A stretch of DNA of 64,000 nt, from positions 1,312,001 to 1,376,000 of the forward strand of contig OX365949.1 of NCBI GenBank assembly GCA_947247005.1. The letters are read 5' to 3'. Positions 12,266 through 23,496 of this stretch are shown piece by piece. The notes beneath the pieces are model-generated. The model was not told the DNA's origin and did not search any database. It saw only the letters and a list, made by a program, of their open reading frames with translations. This DNA comes from Spisula solida (Eukaryota; Mollusca; Bivalvia; Venerida; Mactridae). Made by a program: the position numbers and the translations under genes. How positions within the stretch are numbered: the first letter of the stretch is position 1; the number at the start of each line of letters is the position of its first letter.

Positions 12266-12540
12266 TGATATAGTCCAGAGAATTTGACACGACTCTCGAC
12301 CTTTAAATTAGCATAATTTAACAGCTGATATATTGTCTATTTTTATAACCCAGGCTGTATGTTTTCATAAGCGGAGAGTATCACGAAGACGCTCGAGGAG
12401 TAATACCAAAAACAAACCTAAAGAACCGATATTGCACAATTTGCTCGCGGAAATTTATATATTCATCGCAATTACCTTGTAATATATTCATGCATAAAGG
12501 TCAGGATCATGTCAAATTCTCTGTGCTATACCTCTATAGA
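12266..12540. mobile_element. MITE-like dispersed repeat (copy 2)
   Basis: Left part TAGTCCAGAGAATTTGACAC followed by TCTCGACCTTTAA; right part AAAGGTCAGGATCATGTCAA followed by ATTCTCTGTGCTATA. These are imperfect inverted repeats. Internal blocks match 4637-5256 and 61830-62015. It lies about 120 bp upstream of cassette 1. Confidence 0.65.
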
Positions 12541-12658
12541 TATATGCTTCATAATAATAAATATGTGGAATTGTTTTGTATTTAAATATACCGAAGGTGG
12601 TCTCAATTTTACTTCCTTAAAAACATGGTTATGTGTAATTGTTTTTATTCAAATATAG

Positions 12659-12733
12659 GTGTTCGACCAGATTATTATGCATATTACGATGATGTTGTGG
12701 CGATGGAAAGACCAATGTTTGATAGAAACGAAG
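12659..12733 (+). CDS. TEP bait cassette exon 1 (Tyr/Asp-rich)
   Basis: Acceptor TTCAAATATAG before 12659; the exon is 75 nt and phase 1-1. After the shared Gly it reads VRPDYYAYYDD, then VVAMERPMFDRNE. The donor that keeps phase with the downstream exon and aligns with the other cassettes is GC (AACGAAG|GCAATA). Using the later GT (TGTTACATC) would also keep phase and add six codons, so the donor is not certain. It resembles cassettes 2-4 in having a PxYYY/YYD core and an acidic tail. It offers two arginines before the Asn-Glu end as possible trypsin-like bait sites. Confidence 0.78.
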
Positions 12734-13014
12734 GCAATAATGATAAAAAATGTTACATCACAGATTTCTGTTATATAGAAACTATATACATGTAGTCCGT
12801 TTAATCAGGTCTGACACTTCAGGTATACAAACATTGCAATATCATAACATTATAGTCTTTATTGTTTTAAACATTTAAATTGGAGAAATAGGCGATGGAA
12901 ACCAGTAGCTTTTTCACTAAGCCAAATAATATTACACATGATATCTACTTAAATAAGACATTAAGAAGAGAACTTGCAATGTTATGTAGACTGACCTGAA
13001 TACTCGACTTATAC

Positions 13015-13150
13015 AGGCACAGGAACTTGCATAACTTAAAAAAAAAAATTTTTTTCACTAGGCCTACTGTAGGGCCAGTATCAATAAATATATTTTAATA
13101 GATCTACAGAATTTTTTTTTTTTTTTATGTTATGCAAGTTCCTGTGATAC
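13015..13150. mobile_element. Small fold-back insertion after cassette 1
   Basis: Inverted copies of ACAGGAACTTGCATAA and TTATGCAAGTTCCTGT flank poly-A/poly-T stretches. The homologous intron after cassettes 2 and 3 lacks this block and reads straight into the CAGGGCACCTTTTATCC-like sequence, so it looks like a later insertion into this copy of the duplicated unit. Confidence 0.55.
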
Positions 13151-13574
13151 AGGGCACCTTTATCCCCATGCATTATACTAGGTCTGAGGTAATAAAATAT
13201 GACAACAGCTTCTGTATGTTTTAAAGTCTTACAATCATTCTTAAATAAAACAAGCTTTCCTATATGTTTGGATCGAGATATTAACAAATACCCTACATAA
13301 TCAACAAGAGGTTATCCACAAGTTCATGGACAAATCTAAATAGTGCTGAAAGTACTGCTTATTTTCAGGAGAATTGGTGTATTTTTTTAAGATTGAAATA
13401 AAGTTATTTCCCTTTTTGAATTATATTTACCCTGATGTCTGCGTAAAAAAATATATTTCGTCATCAGCTCACGGGATGAAATAACATTTGATGATGACAC
13501 CGAAAATTACCAACATCTTTTATGTTTCATATACCTACCTGTAGTATGTGTTATTGTCTTTCACTCCAATATAG

Positions 13575-13640
13575 GTGGACCAAATTATTATTATGAGTAC
13601 ATGGAAATGGTACCTGGTGTAGACTTCAAAGAAAACGAAG
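13575..13640 (+). CDS. TEP bait cassette exon 2 (Tyr-rich)
   Basis: Acceptor CCAATATAG before 13575; 66 nt, phase 1-1, reading GPNYYYEYMEMVPGVDFKENE. The donor position is AACGAAG|GCAATATATAAG. With the next downstream GT the reading frame would run into an in-frame TAA (GGC AAT ATA TAA), so only a GC donor gives an open, phase-matched exon. Closest relative is cassette 3. No arginine and one lysine, so its expected protease preference differs from cassette 1. Confidence 0.8.
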
Positions 13641-14160
13641 GCAATATATAAGTGATATATCACAGATTGCTGCATTATATAGAAACTATATAATTATATA
13701 TATACATACAGAGCACCTTTTATCCCCATGTTTTATACCATAGATCTGAGGTAATAAAATATGAAAACAGTTTCTGTATGTTTAAAAATCTTTCAATCAT
13801 TCTTATGTACATATTGGCTTGACTTTATGTTTTGGTCAAGATAGTAATTGATGTCCTACGTAGAAACAAAAAGTTATCCTCAAGTTCACGGACAAATCTA
13901 AACAGTACCATTGTCACCAACATCTTATTTACGCGAGAATTAGCTTTTTTTCATTTTTCAGTGTAAGATCGAAATGTATGTTAACTTTATGAATGTTTGA
14001 CTTATATTTTTACTTGTAGCTATGTTAAAATATTGCGTCCCGACAGCTGACTCTCTCAGTGAAATAAGATACAATCTTACAACAATAAATACAAATACCC
14101 TCTGTGTTTGATATACATGTGCTTAGTATGTGTAATTATTTTTCATTTAAATGTATATAG

Positions 14161-14229
14161 GTGGTGGACCAAATTATTATTACGATTACATCATGGAGAT
14201 GGAGGGTCCAGTGTTCAAAAATAATGCAG
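14161..14229 (+). CDS. TEP bait cassette exon 3 (Tyr-rich)
   Basis: Acceptor ATGTATATAG before 14161; 69 nt, phase 1-1. It begins GGPNYYYDYIMEMEGPVF and ends KNNA. The donor is AATGCAG|GCAATATATAAG; as in cassette 2, the next GT would place a TAA in frame, which favours the GC donor. It pairs with cassette 2 as the most recent duplicate, sharing GPNYYY and the downstream intron blocks. Confidence 0.8.
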
Positions 14230-14868
14230 GCAATATATAAGTTTTATACGACAGATTCCAGCATTATGTGGAAACTATATATACATATACATTTTGTACT
14301 ATGATACAGGGCACTTTTAGCACCTTACTTTATTCTAGTATGTCTGAGGTAATAAAATATGACAAGAGTTTCTGTATGTTTAAAACACCGCAATTATTCT
14401 CAAGTACATTATTTGCCTATTTGTTTTGGTCAATAATGTGATTGCATGATGCCCTACATAGAAAACAAAAGGTTATCCTAAAGCTCATGGACAAATCTAA
14501 ACAGTACTGAAAGTAGTATAAATTGACATTGGTGAACATGCTATTTTGTTCACCAATCATACTCACCAAATGTATTTGTAAAATACATAAAACTGAGACT
14601 TTAACGAACTTAGAGGCTCGGAGACTTATTTAAATGTGCTTAAACAATAGGGACATGTCCAATAACTTGGTATATCATTCGGAACGTTTCACTTGTCTTG
14701 TTGACACTGTAAGAAATTCAGTCAAAATGTTACTCAATTAGCGCCATCATTAAAAGGGGGCATGCCTGACTAGTAATAAATTCATTTTGCGCTGACTCTC
14801 TCATTATATAAGAATTCATTTGTTTTTTTTCTTTGTTTGTAATATTAATTCTTTATTTACTTAAATAG

Positions 14869-14949
14869 CCCGTGGACCAGGTGACGAAATTTTCCAAAGA
14901 TATGATGATGTCATGTGGGCTGTAAGGCCAATGGCAGACATAGCATCAG
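14869..14949 (+). CDS. TEP bait cassette exon 4
   Basis: Acceptor TACTTAAATAG before 14869; 81 nt, phase 1-1. It reads RGPGDEIFQRYDDVMWAV, then RPMADIAS. The donor position is GCATCAG|GCAATATAAG; a GT nine bases further (ATAA|GTTTGA) would also keep phase, so GC use is inferred from alignment with the other cassettes. It shares YDDV and RPM with cassette 1 and has three arginines and a tryptophan. Confidence 0.78.
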
Positions 14950-15514
14950 GCAATATAAGTTTGATCGAGGATTGCTACCTTTTACTAATGGCATATTAAT
15001 CCTCTTGCTTGATACTATACATGTTTAAATCTTGCAATCATTCTTTAGTAAATACATATGTACTAACTTGCCTATATGTTTTGGTCTAAATTTGGATTGA
15101 TGCCCCTACATTAAGGTCAAGAGGTAATCCACACGTTCATGGACAAATCTAAAGGAATTTTAAAAAAGTGTAGATGTACATGCAAGACCTTGCGTGCGCA
15201 GTCTGCTTTAAGAAACTAAATAATGAAAATCATTAATTTTTTAGATACAAGTTTTTGAATAAAAAAAGGGAACAACTTTAAAAAATTGTTCAGAAAGCTT
15301 TGAAAATCCAAAAAGATTATATTATGTCAGACAGGGATGATATTCCATTGTGAAAGCATAGAAAGTTTTCTGTTCCATTTTCTAAATAATCTTTCTCTGC
15401 CTTCTTATGTCTTCAAATAAAAATAACTTGTACAGTCTCAAATTAAGTTTACTGTACGAATGCTACATTGTTAAAAGTCAAACTGTTTCTGTAAAATGCA
15501 AATTTCAGTTCACT

Positions 15515-15605
15515 GTGACCTTTACCATTAACTTTCTGACTATTGGGCTGCCATGGGGGCATACATGTTTTAAAATTGTCTCTTGTTTTGCATTGTCTTT
15601 AAGGT
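15515..15605. repeat. Tail of a dispersed repeat just upstream of cassette 5
   Basis: The stretch TCACTGTGACCTTTACCATT, followed by TCTGACTATTGGGCTGCCAT and GGGGGCATACATGTTTT, closely matches the end of the repeat at 45117-45395. It ends about 55 bp before the acceptor of cassette 5, so inserted repeat sequence probably supplies part of that exon's upstream splicing context. Confidence 0.65.
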
Positions 15606-15659
15606 GTATTTGTAGAGTTCATTACGTTTTAATAATTCTTAATTTCACTAAAGCTGTAG

Positions 15660-15740
15660 CCCGTCCACCAATCTTCTATGAGGATAATGTCCGTATGGAA
15701 GCTGCAGGAGGAGGACCACTGGCGGCAGGATTTGGAGAAG
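15660..15740 (+). CDS. TEP bait cassette exon 5 (Gly/Ala-rich)
   Basis: Acceptor CTAAAGCTGTAG before 15660; 81 nt, phase 1-1. It reads RPPIFYEDNVRMEAAGGGPL, then AAGFGE. The donor position is GGAGAAG|GCAATACAAG; an alternative GT nine bases later (ACAA|GTGAAC) would also hold phase. It shares the Ala-Ala-Gly-Gly-Gly tract with cassette 6, which makes these two a subgroup. Small flexible residues are typical of a protease-accessible bait loop. Confidence 0.8.
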
Positions 15741-15841
15741 GCAATACAAGTGAACATATCACAGATTGCTACATTATATGCAAACTCTATATATATATAA
15801 CACATATAGCCAGAATCAAAATGCATTTCGTATTAATAAAA

Positions 15842-15988
15842 TAGTCCGCCTCGCTGAAGCCAACAAGGCACCTAAGATTGATCCCTATGCTTTAAACTAC
15901 GTCTGAGGAATAAAATAGTCCACCTCGCTGAAGCCAACAAGGCACCTAAGATTGATCCCTATGCTTTAAACTACGTCTGAGGAATAAA
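15842..15988. repeat. Direct duplication of ~70 bp after cassette 5
   Basis: The segment containing CACCTAAGATTGATCCCTAT and TTTAAACTACGTCTGAGGAA occurs twice in tandem (copies starting near 15842 and 15915) with almost no differences. Each copy ends in TCTGAGGAATAAAAT, a version of the shared intron block seen after cassettes 1-3. Confidence 0.85.
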
Positions 15989-17339
15989 ATACAGCAGTTT
16001 CTGCATGTTTAAAACCTTACAATCATTCTTAAGTAGCTTAACTAAGTATATGTTTTGGTCAACTTTGTGATTGATTCCCTACATAGAAAACGAGAGGTTA
16101 CCCACAGGTGCTTGGACAATTAAGTCTGATGATATAAAACTGTAGATTGCAATCGAGAAACGTGCAAGGCTCTTCAGTATGTTTTAAACAGCTAAATAAT
16201 GAAACGCACATACGTCAGAAACAAATGTTTAAATAAAAGTACTAAATGAAGTAAGTTGTTGCTGATATATGTTATTTAATTAAATGAAAGTAAGGAATAA
16301 AGGATTAATCATGCAGAGAGTTAGTAAAATATACAGCCATATAAATTGGCCTATATCTGGCAGGGAACCAACCAAATGCATGCATGTGCTAACGACTGTC
16401 TCAGTGAAACGTAAGCAAACAGACATACAAACAACAATACTGGAGTTACTAGATCTCCATTATAAAACATAAGAGATGCTTTGATGTAACATAATTGTTC
16501 ACACAGGCCAGATCTCCTGCATCATGCCTGATCGAGTCTCAGGCATTTGAGACTCTACTCGCGCATGCTCGTATAATGAGGCGGTGTGTGCGTGTTTGCG
16601 ATTTCCTTGCAGAGAGTGGTTCTTGTAGATCAATTGTAGACTCTTCTTGCAGGATGTTATATAGTGTCAGTCCGTGTATGACAAATCCTAGTGTTCGTTG
16701 ATAAGATTATATAAATTAAAAATCGATCACGGAGTTCCAAGTAATTTTCAATATTTATTTCATTCATAAAATATAATTAGTCCAGAGTTCAAACAGCAAA
16801 ATGTAAACACAAAGTTATAGAAGTCAGAAAGTACGGATAAATGATTAAGTAATAGTTTCCTTTAATTTAACACAAAGTTGTTTTCACAAAGAGATCTAAT
16901 TTCTAACTGATTAAAAGTATATTTTATTTTTCTCTGCTCAGAATTATGATTTTATTTCATTGGTCAAAACCGGTATGACTAAAATACGAAATGGACATTT
17001 TCCTGCGAAAAGGACGAAATGGACGAAAAGGAGTTTCCAAAATAATATATCGTCATTTTCTACTGTTTTAATCACTTCAAATAATTATTTTTTATGTAGA
17101 TACAATTATTAGATGATAATGAAGTTGATAAAGACAAAAATGGAGCATTTTATCAAATATATTGACATTAGATTGATATACGCAAGATAGAAATTGCATC
17201 TGCGAAAAGGAGATTCAATAGCCGATATACATGCATTTCATACATAACTATTTGCAATAAAAGGATAAAATAATGTCAATATATATTTATAATATGACAG
17301 TAAGTAAACATAACAAAGTATTATTGATAAAACGTTTAT

Positions 17340-18130
17340 TTATTGTATGCAATACGGAATGTAAATTTTGCGCCTACGAATTGGAGATTTTCTGGCGAAA
17401 AGGACATACGAAAAGGAGATAAAAAATAATTATATAGTCATTTTATTGTGAATTGCATGGCATAAAAGAGTATTTTGATTAATATATATAAATTAGATGA
17501 TAATAAAATAAATAAAGGAAAAATAGATATAATTGTAAAAGGTATTGAGATTATATCAATGCACGGAATGTAAATTTTGCGCCTACGAAAAGAAGATTTC
17601 TCGGCAAAAGGGACATACAAAAAGGAGATGAAAAATCAGTATATAGTCATTTTTTTTAATTGCATGCCATAAAATAGTATTTTATTAATATGTATTAGTT
17701 AGATGATAATAAAGTAAATAAAGGAAAAAATAGATATAAATGTAAAAGCTATTTTTAGAGTATATCAAAGCACGGAATGTAAATTTTGTGCCTACGAAAA
17801 GGAGATTTCTCAGCGGAAAGGACATACGAAAAGGAGATCAATATACAGTCATTTTCTTGTGAATTGCATGCCATAAAGAGTATTTTATTAATATGTATTA
17901 GATGATAATAAAGCAAATAAAGAAAAAATAGATATAATTCTAAAATATATTAAAATTATCAATGTAGAAATTGCATCTACGAAAAGGAGATTTTTATAGA
18001 AATAATGGCAATATATATTTACAATATTATTGATAAATGTCAATTTGTTTCATTTTAGCAATAAACAGAATTTATAAATAATGCCTTCGAAAAGAACATT
18101 TCCCTGCGAAAAGGACTGAGGCGAATGGAA
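17340..18130. repeat. Subterminal tandem repeats of the 7.9-kb transposon
   Basis: Three to four units of roughly 210 bp, each with GGAATGTAAATTTTGCGCCT, then ACGAAAAGGAGATTTCTC and GGACATACGAAAAGGAGAT. The same motif in reverse complement (CTCCTTTTCGTAG) recurs at 24020-24880. Many copies in mirror orientation near both ends fit subterminal transposase-binding repeats, which is an inference. Confidence 0.75.
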
Positions 18131-21123
18131 GATAGATACGAATATATTTATGCAATATGTAATCGATGATTCTGGTAATAAAGTTAAGAAAAGAAAGTTT
18201 TGTATTAATATATAATTCTATGGACTAAACAATGGTGAGTTCGCATTATTTGTACACACATCTTTCATATTGTATAGCAAACTGCTTGAAACTTATAGAT
18301 CAATTAATTAACGTGCGTGGTTAGATACATGTTAAACTATTTTCATCATTCGGCTGTTATCAGTACCACCATCTGACCGTATATGCTAGACCGACTGATA
18401 AGAAATCAAGATCTGACCGATGCTGATTTTTACATAGAAATATATAGGAACAAATTAATAAATGCATATTTAAACTATTTTTGCCGTATACCGTGACAAT
18501 AGTGTTGATATCACCGTATAGTTTAATTCTTTATCTATCCAACAGTATAATTCTATTCATTATTACTGTATATATTCTTGCTTCCTTTTTCTGTTTAATT
18601 GACACACTATTTTCCCTTCATATACTATATACATTCTATAGCAGAAACGTTCCAATTCGACAAACCTGCACACTTTAAGCGTTTATTGAACGCCTTTGGT
18701 TTGACATAAAACTTCAATGTTGATATTACCAGGTTAAACATATGATAATAAAGTAATATATGAAAATTCAGTAAAATAGCACCGTTTCTTCTTGCTTCCT
18801 TTTTATTCTGAAAATGACCCATGAAATAACTGACACTTAAACACTCAACGTCCTTACTAGTACATCAGTCAGCAAGATTCACACCAACTACTGGTACTCA
18901 GTATATCGTTGTGTAATAACGTTGCTACTCTATCACTGATGAAACCTATATGAAACTTAGCCAATGCAAATTATATTTAAATAAATCAAAAGTATTTCAC
19001 TGTATAATTTTACGAAGTAGGGCCTAGTTGAAATTAATTACGAAAATGTTGCATGTTCATTTCATAATTATATTTTCAAGTAACAGATGTGTTTATTTCA
19101 CAGCACTTCGTTTAAATTTAACTAGGTCGTTAATAAATTGACAAGTAACTGTGTTTTGTCATTTGACATTATTTATCAAAACATGTATTAATAGTAATAA
19201 TATGATATGCACCTAAATATTGCTATGATCTTACAGAGATTGTAAAGATAGAAATCGTTTCTTCTACCAGAAACAGCATGATAAGGCAATGTGTTAATTG
19301 ATACCCGACTTATACAAATCTATTTGTGACACTTAATTACTTTAGACGTTTTAGACAAAAAATACGTTAATTACAAAGGACTTTTAAACAAATGTAATTT
19401 ATTTAATTTATTGATATCGATAATACCGTTATAAATGGTTAGACAATAAAAGCTTGTATATGTGTATTATACTGATTAATTAAGTAACCACCAATGCAGA
19501 TGTTTTTGCCTTGGTCTAGATATATTAGTCTGTTCTCCATGGTGTTAATTGGTTCCTGACCTAGCACTGATAAGTCGTGCCCGGCTAGAACTATTTAATC
19601 AGAAAATCAGAAAAATCGACATGCTTCTTTTTATGGAACATTATGAAGATCTGAACTATCAGGGAATTCAATAAAGAATGATTTTGGTTCCTCGAGAAAA
19701 AAATGTAACATCTGAAATCCAATACATTAAAACCATATGAAATAACCATCATACAAAACGTTAAATTTAATTTATAAAGGCTATTTTGTTCCAATATGTT
19801 TTCGATAATGACTTCGAATTGCAGTCAAGTTCTATTATATATACACATATGTGTCCACACCAAAAGATGTGCATTTGTATTGATAATAGACCATTTGTGT
19901 TCATATAATCAAGATTAGATTTTAAAGATGATATAGTACATGTATCTTAAAATAGACAGGAAGGATAATGTGTCAGATCTATATCGTTGCACATGAGAGA
20001 AAAAAATGATCGTATGGCTATTTGTCAGCATGGGTACCGAGTCAGTGAAGTACATTTTGTAAAATATATGTTTCTGTTTACTAGTAGATATTGACTTCTA
20101 TCTATTACTTTGAAAGTAGTATCTTGTTGCATGTATATCAACCCAGGAAAAACACGGTTATTAATTATAAAAAAATATTCGAATCTCTCTCCAAAGCTGA
20201 AATGTAATTACATGTACATTGTACTTGTGTTCCATTAGGATACTTCTTATCCGGCCTTGAAGAAACGTTTTACAAACTAACATTTACATTGTTTGTAAAC
20301 AATTACCTATCACATTATTTATATGTGCACGATGTAACCTGAAACATTAATGTGCGTGAAGTGTGGGTAACATGGTTGGACCAATTTTAGCAAGGATTAA
20401 ACCTCCAAAATAGTGTAAATTGATAAACAAAGTCAATGGTGAAGTCTGCGTTTTGATATAGTCAAGTTGCCACAATATTTAATACATAATAAACTATGTC
20501 CATGTACAACGTAATCAGGCCCATGCACTTAATTGATTACAACTGTGTGATATGTGTATGGTATGCTTATCTCAGTCCATAATCTGCGGTCTTATAATAA
20601 TAAAACAGATAGAAGTCCTGAATATTTAACGCAGATTAGGGTCAGCAGGGGACAAAACTCCAACGTATGTACCGGCTTAATCAAAGAAAATGCAGAGTTA
20701 AGAGCCTTGACGAATGATGAATATAGTTTGGTATGGAACATTTGTTACCGTAATTCTTATAAAAGTTATGTTCTCTAAGGTGATATCGATGTTCATAAAT
20801 TATAGAATCGTAGATTCTATTTGTTACGCAATGAATATTGTAGATTTGAGTACACTGCATATGATTAAGGAATTCATAATTGATAAATAATATACAAACT
20901 GTCATCATCATCAAAGCAATGACTTTCCTTTATCACAGAAATACGGTGTTTTGTCGGGACAACGCATTGTGTGGATAAAGGGATTATACAACCAATCAAC
21001 ACCTTTCATTGACACACTTACGAAGGGTGACAATGTGATAATGTAATTATGTCCCAAAGTTGATTGTCTAAAATATTCAACTGTGATGCGCCCTTTATGA
21101 TTAAGCTACGATATTGTTTATCC

Positions 21124-21295
21124 AGAACAGAACAGAACTTTATTACACCCAGGTATACATTATACAACATGGGGATATATAACAAACATATATACATAAA
21201 ACAATACGGGCTTCCGGTCATATATACAGGTTGGGGGTGTGGGGAGATTTCATCATTACAATAACAAGTGTACAATATTACAGATATATAGTTCG
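21124..21295 (-). mobile_element. Probable reversed LINE/SINE 3' tail inside the transposon
   Basis: AGAAC repeated three times runs into TTTATTACACCC (from 21124). Like 874-1065, read on the minus strand this is an A-rich 3' end plus pentamer microsatellite. The inner boundary is unclear. Confidence 0.35.
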
Positions 21296-21416
21296 ACCAT
21301 GGGTTTTGAGCCGTGACGGGGCATTACACTATTTAGTCATGGTGGGTGAATATACCTGGTTAAAAATCTATTCAGAATACGTATGTATATGTATATTTGT
21401 ATAGCAGTTACATAGC

Positions 21417-21492
21417 AGTGGCGCTGGTGTAGTTGGCTAGAGTGCGATGTTTGTAGACGGTAAGTTGCGAGTTCAAGCCTCGGTATAGCCTA
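21417..21492 (+). mobile_element. tRNA-like SINE head (A and B boxes)
   Basis: GGCGCTGGTGTAGTTGGCTA resembles a tRNA D-arm/A box; GCGAGTTCAAGCCTCGG forms a near-perfect T arm with a TTCAAGC loop and B box. The anticodon arm is poor and no CCA or clean acceptor stem is seen, so a tRNA-derived SINE or decayed tRNA copy is more likely than a functional tRNA gene. Confidence 0.4.
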
Positions 21493-21683
21493 TATTTTTT
21501 CTTATACATATTCTTATTTCATTTTATCAAATATTCTTTGAATGGTTTTATGTATTATTTATTTATTACAACATGTATTATATATTGTCTAATGATTTAA
21601 TCATGTGTTACTGTTTCAGTATATGCTATATACATTTCGTAATTTATTTATATCGTAATTTCATATTTCACAACAAATTAAAA

Positions 21684-23496
21684 TCACAGTTGTTCAATTT
21701 CACTGGCTGTGTCAGTTGATGACCCTTCTGCTGTGTCTGTCTCCGAATCAGATGATGTGTCTGAATCAGTATTTACGTCGATGATCATCGGTGCTGGAAG
21801 GTCGTCCATTGCAATGTCTATTGACCACAGACTTCACATGATTGGTACATCTAACCCAATCTGTATGTGTCACTGCGAGTAATGCCTCTGTAATGAGGTC
21901 TCTAACATGCGTCATCTTGAATGTTAAGTTCTTGCGTGCAATGTGGCCTGAAATATAAAATTTAACATAATTGATTGTTGGAACTTGTTTTCATTAACCA
22001 GCCTGAAATATGAAAGTATTCATCAATGGTACATTCTTCACAATGATTATATTCATTAAACAATTTAGAACAAGTTATTTTATTACTAACCTTTAACAAT
22101 TCCCCAAATAAGTTCTATGGGGTTCAAATCTGCATGGTAAGGGGGTAACCACAGTGCCTGATGACCATGCGTAGCCAGTATCTTGTAGACAACATAAACC
22201 GGAACCGGTTTGTTTCTGTTACATACAGCAAGAAGTTCAGGCTTCAACATGGTGTCATTAAAAGCTATGTTGTTTCTTCTCAGCCAGTTCTGTAAGCAAA
22301 TAAAATATAAAACTAATATAATACACCAATTGAAGAAGCACATTGGTGATAATACGTAATTTAATTTAGCTTACATGTATAAATGAAATCATAGCAAATT
22401 TTATAGCGATGGTGTTTAAATTTCTTGTTTTGCGTTCCATTTAAATTAACCGTGAAGAAAGTGAAGTTATATTATATACATGCCGCACATTATAATATAT
22501 GACGAATATACATTACCTGTATATCTGCTTTTCGTGTTGCAAGTGTTGGACAACGGTCAACCTGTACGTTGTGGTAAGCAGCGTTATCCAACACTAACAC
22601 ATACCTAGAGGGTAGATTTGGTATAAGTTTCTCGGTGAGCCATCTGGTGAAGTTCTGACAGTTTATCTCCGTGTGGTAATCCCCTGATGAACTGTGCGCC
22701 TTGAAGACCAGGTCAGCTCCAGGTATGAAACCAGCTTGGCTGCCAGCATGCAAAATGATCATCCGCTCTCATGAAAAAGACAAACAAAACGTTTAATTAG
22801 AGCCATTATATGTTGTTTAAAAGCTACCAATAGTGTTTATGTTATAACAATTATGTTGATTGATATAAGTTTATGTTGAAAATAACGTTGATGTATAATA
22901 CCTTTCGAAAATGGAATAAGGAGACCAGAAGAATCGTCCTGCCAGCATTTGGTCACTGAATGGTTACTGTGCACGTAGGTCTCGTCCGTGTATACAATGG
23001 TATGGCCAGCATCTCGAAGGGTCTTTATCTTCCTCAAGAATGAAATACGCTGGAGAACTATATCCGTTCGTTCCATTAGGATCTTCCTGTTCTGCTTACA
23101 GTGCTGGTATGTAAATCCCAGATGGTGCAGTCATGCTTGCGCAGGTACTCCTTTCCACCAGAATAACCGATACTGTTACGAAGTGCAGCTCTCAAGTTCT
23201 TCAGCGTCGGTAAAACCTTCTGCTGCACATACATGGTGTTGATAGTTCTCCTGATAACGCCATTATCAAAGTCATCAAATATATGGTATTTGGTCGTTCT
23301 TCGAAGTAGTCACACTTGATTCCTTGGCAACCCTCTTAACTGTCGCACAGCTTACACCAGTAAGTCTTGAAGCACGCTGGATGCTGCAATCCAATGGTAA
23401 CATCAGTCCATGTTTCCTCTTCTCTTCTACGCAAAATGAATGCACATTCTGCAGGATTTTCCTAGCATCATCGCTATACTTATAACGTGTAGCCAT
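21684..23496 (-). pseudogene. Broken DDE transposase (IS630/Tc1/mariner type) with introns
   Basis: Coding segments on the minus strand: an N-terminal helix-turn-helix region (from ATG at 23496; RASRLTGVSCATVKRVAKES), then the catalytic fold with IVYTDETYVH, YVLVLDNAAYH and LPPYHADLNPIELIWG, giving D, D and E. There are 81 residues between the second D and the E, far from the 34 of classical Tc1 but close to the DD82E group that I recall as Sailor. Clean minus-strand introns occur at 22901-22768, 22516-22290 and 22090-21948. The C-terminus is acidic (TDSDTSSDSETDTAEGSS). Three frame breaks, near 23285, 23130 and 21820, show it is no longer intact as one protein. Confidence 0.85.

Noticed and set aside
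15407..15844. 145-codon frame spanning cassette 5
   Set aside because: The frame merely reads through intron on both sides; phase and acceptor define 15660-15740 as the exon.
16362..16450. Eighth cassette candidate after GGCCTATATCTGGCAG
   Set aside because: No resemblance to other cassettes, no AG|GCAATA or suitable GT donor, and stops in the phase-1 frame.
21417..21492. Functional tRNA gene
   Set aside because: T arm is good but the anticodon and acceptor stems do not close; kept only as a SINE head.
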